From the NCBI GenBank assembly GCA_916720285.1, contig CAKAQP010000069.1:1-10927 (forward strand): a stretch of DNA of 10,927 nucleotides. Reading direction: 5' to 3'. The translations under genes and the position numbers were made by a program. Positions 1 to 7,805 of this stretch are shown here, piece after piece. Below the pieces are notes generated by a model. The model ran no database searches, was not told where the DNA came from, and saw only the letters and a program-made list of their open reading frames with translations. Each line of letters starts with the position of its first letter. Positions within the stretch are counted from its first letter, which is position 1. This DNA is from an uncultured Lachnoanaerobaculum sp. (lineage in GTDB: Bacteria; Bacillota; Clostridia; Lachnospirales; Lachnospiraceae).

Positions 1-322
1 TTCTTGTATTCAGTGCATCTTCAAAGCTTTTACCGGTCTTTAGATATTCATAAACCGTGTCCGTTTGATCGCCGTTTGTTACTATTACATTATCTCCAAA
101 TACTCTTACAGGAGAATATATAATCAAAGACGGATCACTTAGCAGGCTTTCATCAAAAGCCTTTGTCCTTATATCATCACCATGCACATCAAATATTCTG
201 TTTCTTGAATTTACACTTCTTCCCATGATAAAGTAGGCGAAAACGGCATTCTTACCGTCGTCAGACTTTCCAAGTACAATTCCTCTACCCGGGTACTCTA
301 ATTTTGACAGATAATCAAACAT
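1..322 (-). CDS. purO: IMP cyclohydrolase, archaeal PurO type (3' end outside window)
   Basis: This is the N-terminal 107 codons of a gene that runs off the left edge. The enzyme is expected to close the ring of FAICAR to give IMP, the last step of purine synthesis, in the cytosol. I recognise it from the opening YPGRGIVLGKS, then AYFIMGRSVNSRNR, DDIRTKAFDES, DPSLIIYSPVR and TNGDQTDTVYEYL, which match the bacterial IMP_cyclohyd (PurO-like) family as I remember it and not the PurH cyclohydrolase domain. The start is ATG at 320-322. An AGGAGG site lies four bases upstream and overlaps the TAG stop of the ABC permease gene, so the two are probably translationally coupled. Bacteria with this form usually carry a separate AICAR formyltransferase; none is visible here. 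The family call is from pattern memory, without a search. Confidence 0.8.
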   Translation of the reverse strand, partial: MFDYLSKLEYPGRGIVLGKSDDGKNAVFAYFIMGRSVNSRNRIFDVHGDDIRTKAFDESLLSDPSLIIYSPVRVFGDNVIVTNGDQTDTVYEYLKTGKSFEDALNTR

Positions 323-326
323 AAAA

Positions 327-332
327 CCTCCT
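327..332 (-). promoter_or_regulatory. Shine-Dalgarno of purO, overlapping the permease stop codon
   Basis: The minus strand reads AGGAGG, then four T, then ATG. The site overlaps the TAG stop of the upstream permease gene (331-333), so ribosomes ending the permease sit directly on the purO start region. This fixes the purO start at 322. Confidence 0.75.
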
Positions 333-1692
333 AATCGTTTCTAAGTGCAGTTAGCGGACTTAACTTCATTGCTCTTAAAGAGGGGAAAAAGCCTGCCAAC
401 ATGCCTATAATAACTGCAAAAATAATTGCGGATATTACAAGCCATGGCGGTATTCTTGATATATTTCCGTCTACTCCGGAAACAGCCACCGCCACTCCAA
501 GAGCATTGATTACAATTGAAATAATAAAACTAAAAATAACTCCGGTCAAGCCTCCGATAAGTCCGATAGCACCTGATTCTATAAGGAACATATCTCTTAT
601 TCGATTCATATCACAGCCTAAAACCTTCATAATTCCGATTTCTTTGGTTCTTTCATATATACTCATCATCATAGTATTTGCAATACCTATAGAAGCAACA
701 AACAATGAAACTGCACCTATGCCTCCAAGTACCATCTGAATCATATTTGTAGAGGCTTTACTTTGTTCAATCCACTCCATCTGTGACTCGGCCTGAAAAC
801 CCATATCTGTGATTTGCTTTTGAACTGTCAAAACATTTTTCATATCATCCACATATATCTTTGCAGAGTCATATACCAAATACTTTAAAGGCTTGCCTTT
901 CTTTGTTGTAGGCTGACCCGGAATGGGCTTGTTTTTATATACTTTCTTAAGCATGACTTTTAAAGCATCTATATTACAATATATTCCGAAGCTGAAATTA
1001 TTGTAACTGTCATAATCATCCATTAAAGCGCCTCCCTTTACCACACCTGCAGTATCTATGATATACTTCTTTGGCGGCTTCGGTGCATTCTCTCCTCCGG
1101 CATTTGCCTTATCATAGCTTTCAGTGTCAAAGATAACAAACATGGGCTTATTGTAGTCCACATTCGGAAGCTTGTTAGTCTCATAAAATGATTCATTCGG
1201 CTTTTTAGGATTCTGAAAATTTTTAATAACAAAATTTCCATATACAAATTCAAGCTTTTTCTTGTCTGTAGGAATATGACCGCTCTCAAGTTTTATCTCA
1301 GCCATATATTCTTCATTAACTCCGTTTATTTGAGTGCTTTGCATATAAGGTCCCTGCATTATAATTACATAAGTTGACAGCACCGGAGATACTCCATCAA
1401 CATGCTCCACTTTCGAAAATGTTTCAATAGTATCATCCTTTATACGCAAAGGTTCCGTCTTTTTATTTGATGAATCATCTTGTCTGTTGTACGGAACAGT
1501 AACGTCTATAGCTTTTAGTGATCCCGACTGCGCTATGCTCTCTTTATTTAATTCGTCAAGTCCGATGCCAAGCGAGAGCATAGTTACAACGGAAGCCGTA
1601 CCTATAAGTACCCCCAGTACGGTAAGTACAGTTCTAAGCTTTCTTCTTTTCAGGTTTGAAATACTTAATTTAAGTAAATCAAGCAGTTTCAT
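331..1692 (-). CDS. MacB/FtsX-type ABC transporter permease
   Basis: This 453-residue membrane protein should be the permease of a type VII (MacB-like) ABC transporter, which couples cytoplasmic ATP hydrolysis to work on the outer face of the membrane. It has the family layout: a basic N terminus (SNLKRRKLR), TM1 at about 21-43, a large extracellular region at about 45-315, then three helices at about 320-345, 375-402 and 417-440. Between TM2 and TM3 lies the typical coupling segment ERTKEIGIMKVLGC, and the protein ends in SPLTALRND, a common FtsX-domain tail. ATG follows directly on the TAA of the preceding gene with no spacer, and an AAAGGAG site lies eight bases upstream. It pairs with the ATPase at 3441-4115 and the Ig-like protein between them. 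The substrate is unknown; the gene may be annotated as MacB, YknZ or simply FtsX-like permease. Confidence 0.92.
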   Translation of the reverse strand: MKLLDLLKLSISNLKRRKLRTVLTVLGVLIGTASVVTMLSLGIGLDELNKESIAQSGSLKAIDVTVPYNRQDDSSNKKTEPLRIKDDTIETFSKVEHVDGVSPVLSTYVIIMQGPYMQSTQINGVNEEYMAEIKLESGHIPTDKKKLEFVYGNFVIKNFQNPKKPNESFYETNKLPNVDYNKPMFVIFDTESYDKANAGGENAPKPPKKYIIDTAGVVKGGALMDDYDSYNNFSFGIYCNIDALKVMLKKVYKNKPIPGQPTTKKGKPLKYLVYDSAKIYVDDMKNVLTVQKQITDMGFQAESQMEWIEQSKASTNMIQMVLGGIGAVSLFVASIGIANTMMMSIYERTKEIGIMKVLGCDMNRIRDMFLIESGAIGLIGGLTGVIFSFIISIVINALGVAVAVSGVDGNISRIPPWLVISAIIFAVIIGMLAGFFPSLRAMKLSPLTALRND

Positions 1693-3435
1693 TTACATCT
1701 GCTCCTTTTTTGCTTTTCTTTTCTTCAATATCACAGCACTTGCTATAATAACAGACGATAAACCTCCTCCGATAATAACAAGTAGGGGATTAAATCCCTT
1801 GTTTTCTTCTTCAGGCATTGGCTGATCTGTTATATCAATATCAGTTTCCGCCTCTTCATTTACATTCAGGATAAAATCTCTTGTCTCCTCTGTAATATTT
1901 CCGTTTTCATCTTCATAGCTTATAGTAAGATTTATCTTACCGTCATCTGCAGTTACAGCTTTTCCTGTCAAATTTACATCCACATTTCCGCTTTCACCAG
2001 GCTTTACATTTCCTATATAGGCTTCATTCTCCTTTATTGAATCCGCCTTAAACTTTGCCATAAGATTATAAAGAACTACCTTTCCGGTATTATTTATCTG
2101 AAATGTAATATTTGCATCATCACCAACACTTATACTGTCAGGGTTGATTTCAAAGCTTCCGATATTCATCCTTGCTACCTGTCTTACCGGTATATCAACA
2201 CTGACCTTATCTGTTGCGTTTTTATACTCAGGTGAATCATACTGTTCATTTATTGTAATTGAATATGACCTTTGATCTACACCCGCTCTTGCACTCATCT
2301 TAAGTCTGAGCTCCGTAGTTTGATTTGCAGGTAGAGAATTCACTGCATGAGAGCTTGATCCCTGCTCCATACTGAATACCGCGCTGTCGTTTGCCTTCTC
2401 TGATTCCAAAGTGAATAAAATATTGCTGGCAGCTACACTTGCAGAAGCATTCTTCATTACAATAATCAAATCAAAAGTTTCTCCGGCATATACATCCTTC
2501 GGCTCTGTTCTGTAACTGTCAACCACTATTCTTGCCTTTGTTCTGTCATTCGGATTAAATTCTCCCGGAGAAGTGGTCGTTTCATCCTTATCTTTATTTT
2601 GTATATGCACAAAGAATTGCTCTTCAGTCTTTTTTATTTCACCTTCGGTAGAGTCACGATATGTGATTTCAAGTTTTATCGGATAATAACCCGTATAAGT
2701 ATTTTTTTGTATTGCAAAACTGTAATCCAGGCTTGTAACTCCCCCGCTCTCAATCTTATCAAAATGTCTGTCATAGTTGGCATCATTTATTTCAAACGGA
2801 AAAACCGTACTGTCCTTATCCATTATCATATGAGCCGTAACATCAAAGGCTGTAAGCTTACCCGTATTTGCAAGATTGAGACCGAAGTTTAACACATCAG
2901 GATACCTGCCCCTAGGTGTAGACTGTCCTTCACCCAAAGTAAACTCCACATCCTTTACAGCTTCAGATTCACTGCTGTCGGTTGTGGCTGATTTTTGAAT
3001 ATAAACATTTATATATTCCTGTATTCCTCTTCCACCTTCTTTGTCATCTGCCAGATAAACCGGAATACCGTAGTAACCTTCAGGAATATCTCTTCTTACT
3101 CTTGCTGAAATAGTGATACTTTTTTTCTTACCCTTACTTATTTTTCCTACATGCTTTCTGTCTGTAGTCTCGGATGTAAGTTCAAAAGGAAATTCGATGT
3201 TTTCATCTTCTTCATCGTCATAAGCTATACCTGCCCATGCATCAGCATAGTCTGAGCCGGTCTCAACATAAAATGTCACACTCATCATTTTACCTGTTTT
3301 TCCTACAGGTATCTTATCCTGATGAAATACATTATTGCTTTCTATATTTCTTAACTTTGCAAATGATTCCATCTGTGGGAAAATGACCATTAAAAGAATC
3401 ATAAAAATTCCCAAAACTTTCTTTACGCCATTCAT
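1693..3435 (-). CDS. Secreted multi-Ig/CARDB-like protein with C-terminal membrane anchor
   Basis: This 580-residue protein has a signal peptide (basic VKK, hydrophobic core at 8-20, likely cleavage after SFA at 26). A long beta-rich acidic ectodomain follows, then one transmembrane helix at about 549-570 and a Lys/Arg-rich cytoplasmic tail (KKRKAKKEQM). The ectodomain appears to hold about four Ig-like units, roughly 40-150, 165-280, 300-427 and 430-530. They show recurring features of CARDB/COG1361-like folds, such as NTGK turns in the second and fourth (200-203 and 449-452) and phrases like SVGDDANITFQI. Codon 1 is ATG at 3435, with AGGCGG ten bases upstream inside the end of the ATPase gene. 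The gene sits between the ATPase and permease genes and abuts the latter, so it should be a partner of that transporter, placed where MacB systems have a membrane-fusion protein. It is not recognisable as an HlyD/MacA protein. Its exact function is unknown. Confidence 0.85.
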   Translation of the reverse strand: MNGVKKVLGIFMILLMVIFPQMESFAKLRNIESNNVFHQDKIPVGKTGKMMSVTFYVETGSDYADAWAGIAYDDEEDENIEFPFELTSETTDRKHVGKISKGKKKSITISARVRRDIPEGYYGIPVYLADDKEGGRGIQEYINVYIQKSATTDSSESEAVKDVEFTLGEGQSTPRGRYPDVLNFGLNLANTGKLTAFDVTAHMIMDKDSTVFPFEINDANYDRHFDKIESGGVTSLDYSFAIQKNTYTGYYPIKLEITYRDSTEGEIKKTEEQFFVHIQNKDKDETTTSPGEFNPNDRTKARIVVDSYRTEPKDVYAGETFDLIIVMKNASASVAASNILFTLESEKANDSAVFSMEQGSSSHAVNSLPANQTTELRLKMSARAGVDQRSYSITINEQYDSPEYKNATDKVSVDIPVRQVARMNIGSFEINPDSISVGDDANITFQINNTGKVVLYNLMAKFKADSIKENEAYIGNVKPGESGNVDVNLTGKAVTADDGKINLTISYEDENGNITEETRDFILNVNEEAETDIDITDQPMPEEENKGFNPLLVIIGGGLSSVIIASAVILKKRKAKKEQM

Positions 3436-3440
3436 CTTAA

Positions 3441-4115
3441 CTATACCGCCTTTCCATCTACAATCCTGATTTGCCTGTCCGCAACCTTAGCTATATCATT
3501 ATCATGTGTTACCATAATAAGAGTCTGATTCTCCTCTTTTACAATCTGCTTCATCAGCTCAAGTACTTCTGCCGTAGTCTTTGTATCCAGATTACCTGTA
3601 GGCTCATCTGCAAATATGATTTTCGGCTGCATGGCAAGTGCCCTTGCTATGCCGACTCTTTGTTGCTGACCTCCACTCATAGCATTTCCGTTTTGATATA
3701 TCTGCTTTTGCAGTCCTACCAAAGTCAGATATTTCTTAGCCGTTTCAATCCTTTTCTTTACATCAACACCTCTGAATACCAGCGGTAAAGCCACATTGTC
3801 AAGTGCATTCATAGTCGGTAACAGATTATATGATTGAAAAATAAATCCTACATTGTTTCGCCTGAATGCCACCAGCTGATTTTCTTTAAGCTTTTCAAGA
3901 TGAGTTCCGTCGATTATTATTTCACCCTTAGTCGGTTTCTCCAGTCCTGCCAGCATATTAAGTAGTGTGGATTTTCCGGAACCGGACGGACCTACTATCG
4001 CCACGAACTCTCCTTTGTTTATAGTAAAGTCCAAACCGTCCAAAGCATGTACTATGTTTTCTCCTGCTTTATAGAACTTATAAAGCCCTTTTACCTCTAT
4101 TATTTTCTCAGCCAT
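3441..4115 (-). CDS. ABC transporter ATP-binding protein, MacB/LolD family
   Basis: This is a 224-residue cytoplasmic ATPase that should power the MacB-like permease two genes downstream. All nucleotide-binding motifs are present: Walker A GPSGSGKST at 42-50, Q-loop glutamine in FQSYNLLP at about 94, signature MSGGQQQR at 146-153 (Met replacing the usual Leu), Walker B IIFADEP at 166-172, D-loop NLD at 175-177 and switch histidine in VTHD at about 204. Length and motif spacing are those of the LolD/MacB/YknY group. I chose ATG at 4115 because AAAGGTGA lies a few bases upstream. The GTG at 4124 would overlap that ribosome site. It is the first gene of the operon, lies downstream of the clpC terminator, and ends five bases before the Ig-like protein gene. 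Confidence 0.93.
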   Translation of the reverse strand: MAEKIIEVKGLYKFYKAGENIVHALDGLDFTINKGEFVAIVGPSGSGKSTLLNMLAGLEKPTKGEIIIDGTHLEKLKENQLVAFRRNNVGFIFQSYNLLPTMNALDNVALPLVFRGVDVKKRIETAKKYLTLVGLQKQIYQNGNAMSGGQQQRVGIARALAMQPKIIFADEPTGNLDTKTTAEVLELMKQIVKEENQTLIMVTHDNDIAKVADRQIRIVDGKAV

Positions 4116-4153
4116 CACACTCACCTTTAATAATACGATAATATTCTATGTAT

Positions 4154-4187
4154 ATTCTATCATAGCATATATTTTGTATATTTATCT
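4154..4187 (-). promoter_or_regulatory. Possible promoter of the ABC operon
   Basis: The clpC terminator lies just upstream, so the ABC operon needs its own promoter in 4116-4223. The best candidate on the minus strand is an extended -10, TGCTATGAT (TATGAT at 4159-4164), with only a weak AGATAA-like -35 at about 17 bases. The octamer TATTCTAT (plus strand) occurs at 4142-4149 and 4153-4160, eleven bases apart, overlapping and following the -10; it could be a regulator site or chance in AT-rich DNA. Confidence 0.35.
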
Positions 4188-4223
4188 TTTTATTTTTGAA
4201 TTTTTTATATTTTTATTAAATAT

Positions 4224-4265
4224 AAAAAAGCCGACTGATAAATGTTATACAAATATCAGTCAGCT
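4224..4265 (-). terminator. Intrinsic terminator of the gntR-mcsA-mcsB-clpC operon
   Basis: On the minus strand a 12-bp stem (AGCTGACTGATA pairing with TATCAGTCGGCT, one G-U pair; arms 4254-4265 and 4229-4240) encloses a 13-nt loop and is followed at once by six T. It begins seven bases after the clpC stop codon. The T-run exists only in the minus direction, so it acts for clpC and separates the Clp operon from the ABC operon. Confidence 0.92.
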
Positions 4266-4271
4266 CTAAAA

Positions 4272-6761
4272 TTATTGTGTTACAAGCTCTTTTACTTTAG
4301 TTTTTTTAACAATAGGTTTAAATATAAGTTCTCTGTCTTTGTCCTCACCCTTGCAATCCACCTTAAGAGAGTCTCCCTGCTTTACATTTCCAAGAAGTAT
4401 CTGCTCAGCCATCTTATCCTCTATCTCGTTTTGCAAAGCTCTCTTTAACGGTCTTGCACCGTATTTTTTGTCATATCCTTTATCAATCAGGAATTCCTTA
4501 GCCTTATCGGTAAGTTTCAGATTCATCTGCATCTGCTCAGATAATCTGTTATTGATCTCCTTAAGCAAAATATCTAAAATCTCCTTTAAGTTATCACGTG
4601 TAAGCTGATGGAATACAATTGTTTCATCAATTCTGTTTAAAAACTCAGGTTTAAACATTTGCTTTACTTCATCCATAACATTACTCTTCATTGCTGAATA
4701 GTCTTTTTCATCATCAGTACTTGAAGCAAATCCAAGATGTTTCGGCTCTACTATTCTCTGTGCACCGGCATTTGAAGTAAGAATAATAACCGTATTCTTA
4801 AAGTCAACTATTCTTCCGCTTGAATCTGTAATATGTCCGTCATCAAGTACCTGTAAAAGTATATTGAATACATCAGGATGAGCCTTTTCAATCTCATCAA
4901 AGAGTATTACAGAATATGGATTTCTTCTCACCTTCTCTGAGAGCTGTCCACCCTCATCATATCCTACATATCCGGGAGGCGATCCTACCATCTTTGAAAC
5001 CGAATGCTTTTCCATGTACTCACTCATATCAACACGAATAAGTGCACTTTCAGATCCGAACATACTGTATGCAAGCGCTTTTGAAAGTTCAGTCTTACCG
5101 ACACCTGTAGGTCCTAAGAACAAAAATGAACCTATAGGTCTTTTCGGGTCTTTAAGACCTACTCTGCCTCTTCTTATGGCTCTTGCCACGGCATTAACCG
5201 CTTCTTCCTGTCCTACAACTCTTTCATGTAAAACCTTCTCAAGATTATTAAGTCTTTGAGAATCATTTTCCGTAATCTTCTTTACAGGAATTTTTGTCCA
5301 GAGTGCTACTACATCCGCAATTTCATCCTCATCTACAACAAGCTTTTTATTTCTCTTGTCTTCAATCCATTTATCACGCAGTTTGTTTTGCTTTTCTCTA
5401 AGTTTTTCCTGCTTTTCTTTTATCTCACCGGCTCTTTCAAACTCTTCGGCGCTTACGGCGTCCTCTTTTTCTTTTTCCATCTTTTCAATTTCAGCTTTTA
5501 TTTCTTTAATCTTTTCAGGCTCCATATAATTGCTGATTCTTGTCTTGGAAGCAGCCTCGTCCACAAGATCTATTGCCTTATCCGGCAAAAATCTGTCTGA
5601 GATATATCTCTTTGACAGCTTTACTGCACTTTCAATTGCTCTGTCTGTAATAGATACGGCATGATGTTCTTCATACTTATGTTTAAGACCCAGAAGTATC
5701 TTAGTCGCATCTTCCAAAGAAGGCTCTTCAACTATTATAGGCTGGAATCTTCTCTCCAGTGCGGAGTCCTTTTCTATATGCTTTCTGTACTCATCTATTG
5801 TGGTTGCACCTATAAGTTGCAGCTCACCTCTTGCAAGTAAAGGCTTTAAAATATTTGAGGCATCCACTGCTCCTTCGGCGCCTCCTGCACCGATGATAGT
5901 ATGAAGCTCATCAAGGAAAAGTAATACATTTCCTGCACTTACAACTTCATTTATTACTTTCTTTATTCTTTCTTCAAATTCACCACGATATTTTGAACCT
6001 GCAATCATAGCGGGAAGATCAAGCGTCACAAGCCTTTTATCAAGTAATGTGTCAGGCACTTCCTTTGATATGATACGCGATGCCAGTCCTTCAACTACTG
6101 CAGTTTTACCGACTCCCGGTTCACCTATAAGTACAGGATTGTTCTTGGTTCGTCTTGATAAAATCTGCATAACTCTGTTTGTCTCATTATCTCTTCCGAT
6201 AACCGGATCAAGTTTTCCTATTCTTGCAAATTCTGTAAGATCTCTGGAATATTTATCAAGCGTAGGAGTTGCAAGTGAATTTGACTTATTGCTCGTCTTC
6301 TCATAGTTTTCTTTTCGCTCAGTCTCTTCACCCATTGCAGATAATATCTCCATATATAGTTTTTGAATATTTATATTCATTGTCAAAAGGAGCTTATGAG
6401 CGATACATGCACTGTCCTTTATTATTGCAATCAAAATATGTTCCGTACCGATAAGTGCAGATTTATATCTTGTGGCTTCTCTGTATGCATTTTGTAATAC
6501 ACCGATTGCAAGCGGCGAATAATTTTGTCTGCTTTCTATCGCCACATTATAATTTGAAACTATAAGTTGATCTATTAAATTTAATATTTTTTCTTCCGTT
6601 ATTCCGTTTTTCTCAAGTATCTTAGCTGCAACACCGTTTCCTTCTTGTACCAGACCAAGAAGGAGATGTTCGGTGCCGACATAATTTTGCGATAATTCTT
6701 TAGCAGCCATTTCGGCATACTTAATCGCCTCCTTTGCTTGAGATGTATATCTTTCAGCCAT
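4272..6761 (-). CDS. clpC: ATP-dependent Clp protease ATP-binding subunit ClpC
   Basis: ClpC is a hexameric AAA+ unfoldase that feeds damaged or tagged proteins to the ClpP peptidase in the cytosol. The 829-residue length is normal. Visible in order: the double-repeat N domain (about 1-145); D1 with Walker A GEPGVGKT at 213-220, pore loop KYRG at 257-260, Walker B ending DELH at 284-287 and Arg finger region ERRF at 336-339; a middle coiled coil with UVR-like motif (FERAGEIKEKQEKL, about 441-454); and D2 with Walker A GPTGVGKT at 550-557, pore loop GYVG at 597-600, Walker B LFDEIE at 620-625, sensor 1 TSN at 662-664 and sensor 2 GAR at 768-770. LGF at 676-678 is the ClpP-docking tripeptide, so a ClpP partner must be encoded elsewhere. 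ATG follows an AAAGGG site that overlaps the mcsB stop. It is the last gene of the operon and is followed by a terminator. Confidence 0.97.
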   Translation of the reverse strand: MAERYTSQAKEAIKYAEMAAKELSQNYVGTEHLLLGLVQEGNGVAAKILEKNGITEEKILNLIDQLIVSNYNVAIESRQNYSPLAIGVLQNAYREATRYKSALIGTEHILIAIIKDSACIAHKLLLTMNINIQKLYMEILSAMGEETERKENYEKTSNKSNSLATPTLDKYSRDLTEFARIGKLDPVIGRDNETNRVMQILSRRTKNNPVLIGEPGVGKTAVVEGLASRIISKEVPDTLLDKRLVTLDLPAMIAGSKYRGEFEERIKKVINEVVSAGNVLLFLDELHTIIGAGGAEGAVDASNILKPLLARGELQLIGATTIDEYRKHIEKDSALERRFQPIIVEEPSLEDATKILLGLKHKYEEHHAVSITDRAIESAVKLSKRYISDRFLPDKAIDLVDEAASKTRISNYMEPEKIKEIKAEIEKMEKEKEDAVSAEEFERAGEIKEKQEKLREKQNKLRDKWIEDKRNKKLVVDEDEIADVVALWTKIPVKKITENDSQRLNNLEKVLHERVVGQEEAVNAVARAIRRGRVGLKDPKRPIGSFLFLGPTGVGKTELSKALAYSMFGSESALIRVDMSEYMEKHSVSKMVGSPPGYVGYDEGGQLSEKVRRNPYSVILFDEIEKAHPDVFNILLQVLDDGHITDSSGRIVDFKNTVIILTSNAGAQRIVEPKHLGFASSTDDEKDYSAMKSNVMDEVKQMFKPEFLNRIDETIVFHQLTRDNLKEILDILLKEINNRLSEQMQMNLKLTDKAKEFLIDKGYDKKYGARPLKRALQNEIEDKMAEQILLGNVKQGDSLKVDCKGEDKDRELIFKPIVKKTKVKELVTQ

Positions 6762-6773
6762 TTATTTCCCTTT

Positions 6774-7805
6774 CTATAGTAATTCTCCTATATTGTCCCT
6801 TATATATTTTGCTCTTATTTCATCTATTTCATCTTCACTTAAAGGTCTTCCTGCCATCTTTAAAAGATTTGATGACTGAGCACCTATCATCATTGAATAT
6901 AACTTACTTGCTGTAGTAAGCTCAATCAATCCGTCGGCACTGCCTGCCATAAGTGAACTTAAAAAACTTAGTGAGTCCTTTAAAGAAAGCTTTCTTGCAT
7001 ATTTTAAAACACCGAATGATTTATATGCTTCATCCTGCTTCTCAAGTCTTTTTTCAATGATTAGTGATTCCCTAAGTTTCCTTTCATTTGCATTTAGCTG
7101 ATTTGCCACCTTTATTACAGTATCTAAAATTTCTCTTTCCGAAATTCCCAGTGTTTTAGGGTTGCTTATTTCAAACAATGCACCATGATTTTCTCTGCCT
7201 TCACCATGTAATCCCTTTATAGCCACTCCAAATCTTCCTACACTTGAAATCAGTTTTGAAAAGCCTTTACTCTGTGTGGATGCAGGCAAATGAAGTACTA
7301 TTGCAGCACGCATTCCTGTACCGATATTTGTCGGATAAGTTGTCAAATATCCGTACTTTTCATTAAAAGCATACTCAAAATGCTCATTTATATAATCATC
7401 GATTCTGTTTGCCTTTTCAAGCAGTTCATATAAAGATATACCTACCGAAAGTGTTTGTAATCTTATATGATCATCACCGTTTATTACAATGCTTATATCT
7501 TCATTATCATTTAATATAATACCTGTAGGTGTCTTTTTCTTTGCCAATGTCAAATTCAAAACTTTTCTGTCATACATTGACATTCTTTCTATTTCTGAAA
7601 TTCTGTCAAGTATATCGGCATTTGTATGTATTCCTAAATCTGTAGATATATTTGACAATTCTCCTATAGTATTATCAACAAGTTTTTTTGCTTCCGTATC
7701 TGAGAGTTTACCCGGAAACAATGCATTGTCAAAGTTTCTTGCAAGTCTTATTCTACTACTTATATAATTATAATCTGTATTCAAAGATACATTATCATAC
7801 CACAT
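6774..7805 (-). CDS. mcsB: McsB-type protein-arginine kinase with altered active-site residues
   Basis: McsB phosphorylates arginines on unfolded proteins, marking them for ClpC-ClpP. The phosphagen-kinase fold is clear: SSRIRLARNF at 16-25, DHIRLQ at 112-117, PTNIGTGMR at 158-166, HGEGRE at 200-205 (catalytic Glu 202) and a C-terminal helical domain. Several normally conserved residues differ. The NEEDH motif reads NGDDH (Asp 111 for the catalytic Glu), CPTN reads YPTN (Tyr 157 for Cys), the Arg before GLxGEG is Lys 197, and the RDxxRA phosphoarginine-sensor motif reads IDEIRA (Ile 327). I checked these codons directly. The frame is intact, so this is not a pseudogene, but activity may be changed. 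I prefer ATG at 7805 (343 residues) because AAAGAGG lies nine bases upstream; ATG at 7811 would leave only three. It overlaps the end of mcsA by 11 nt. Confidence 0.93.
   Translation of the reverse strand: MWYDNVSLNTDYNYISSRIRLARNFDNALFPGKLSDTEAKKLVDNTIGELSNISTDLGIHTNADILDRISEIERMSMYDRKVLNLTLAKKKTPTGIILNDNEDISIVINGDDHIRLQTLSVGISLYELLEKANRIDDYINEHFEYAFNEKYGYLTTYPTNIGTGMRAAIVLHLPASTQSKGFSKLISSVGRFGVAIKGLHGEGRENHGALFEISNPKTLGISEREILDTVIKVANQLNANERKLRESLIIEKRLEKQDEAYKSFGVLKYARKLSLKDSLSFLSSLMAGSADGLIELTTASKLYSMMIGAQSSNLLKMAGRPLSEDEIDEIRAKYIRDNIGELL

Noticed and set aside
401..739. Plus-strand ORF of 112 codons antisense to the permease gene
   Set aside because: It lies entirely opposite conserved permease coding sequence and its translation resembles no protein; the same applies to the plus-strand ORFs opposite clpC, mcsB and the Ig-like protein gene.
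4116..4124. GTG at 4124 as the start of the ABC ATPase
   Set aside because: It overlaps the AAAGGTGA ribosome site, which is well placed only for the ATG at 4115.
4229..4265. The clpC hairpin as a plus-strand terminator or operator
   Set aside because: No T-run follows it on the plus strand and there is no plus-strand gene; as a minus-strand terminator it is fully explained.
6774..7805. mcsB as a pseudogene because of altered key residues
   Set aside because: The frame is complete, the length is normal, overlap and ribosome site are intact and the rest of the fold motifs are kept, which argues for a functional but divergent protein.
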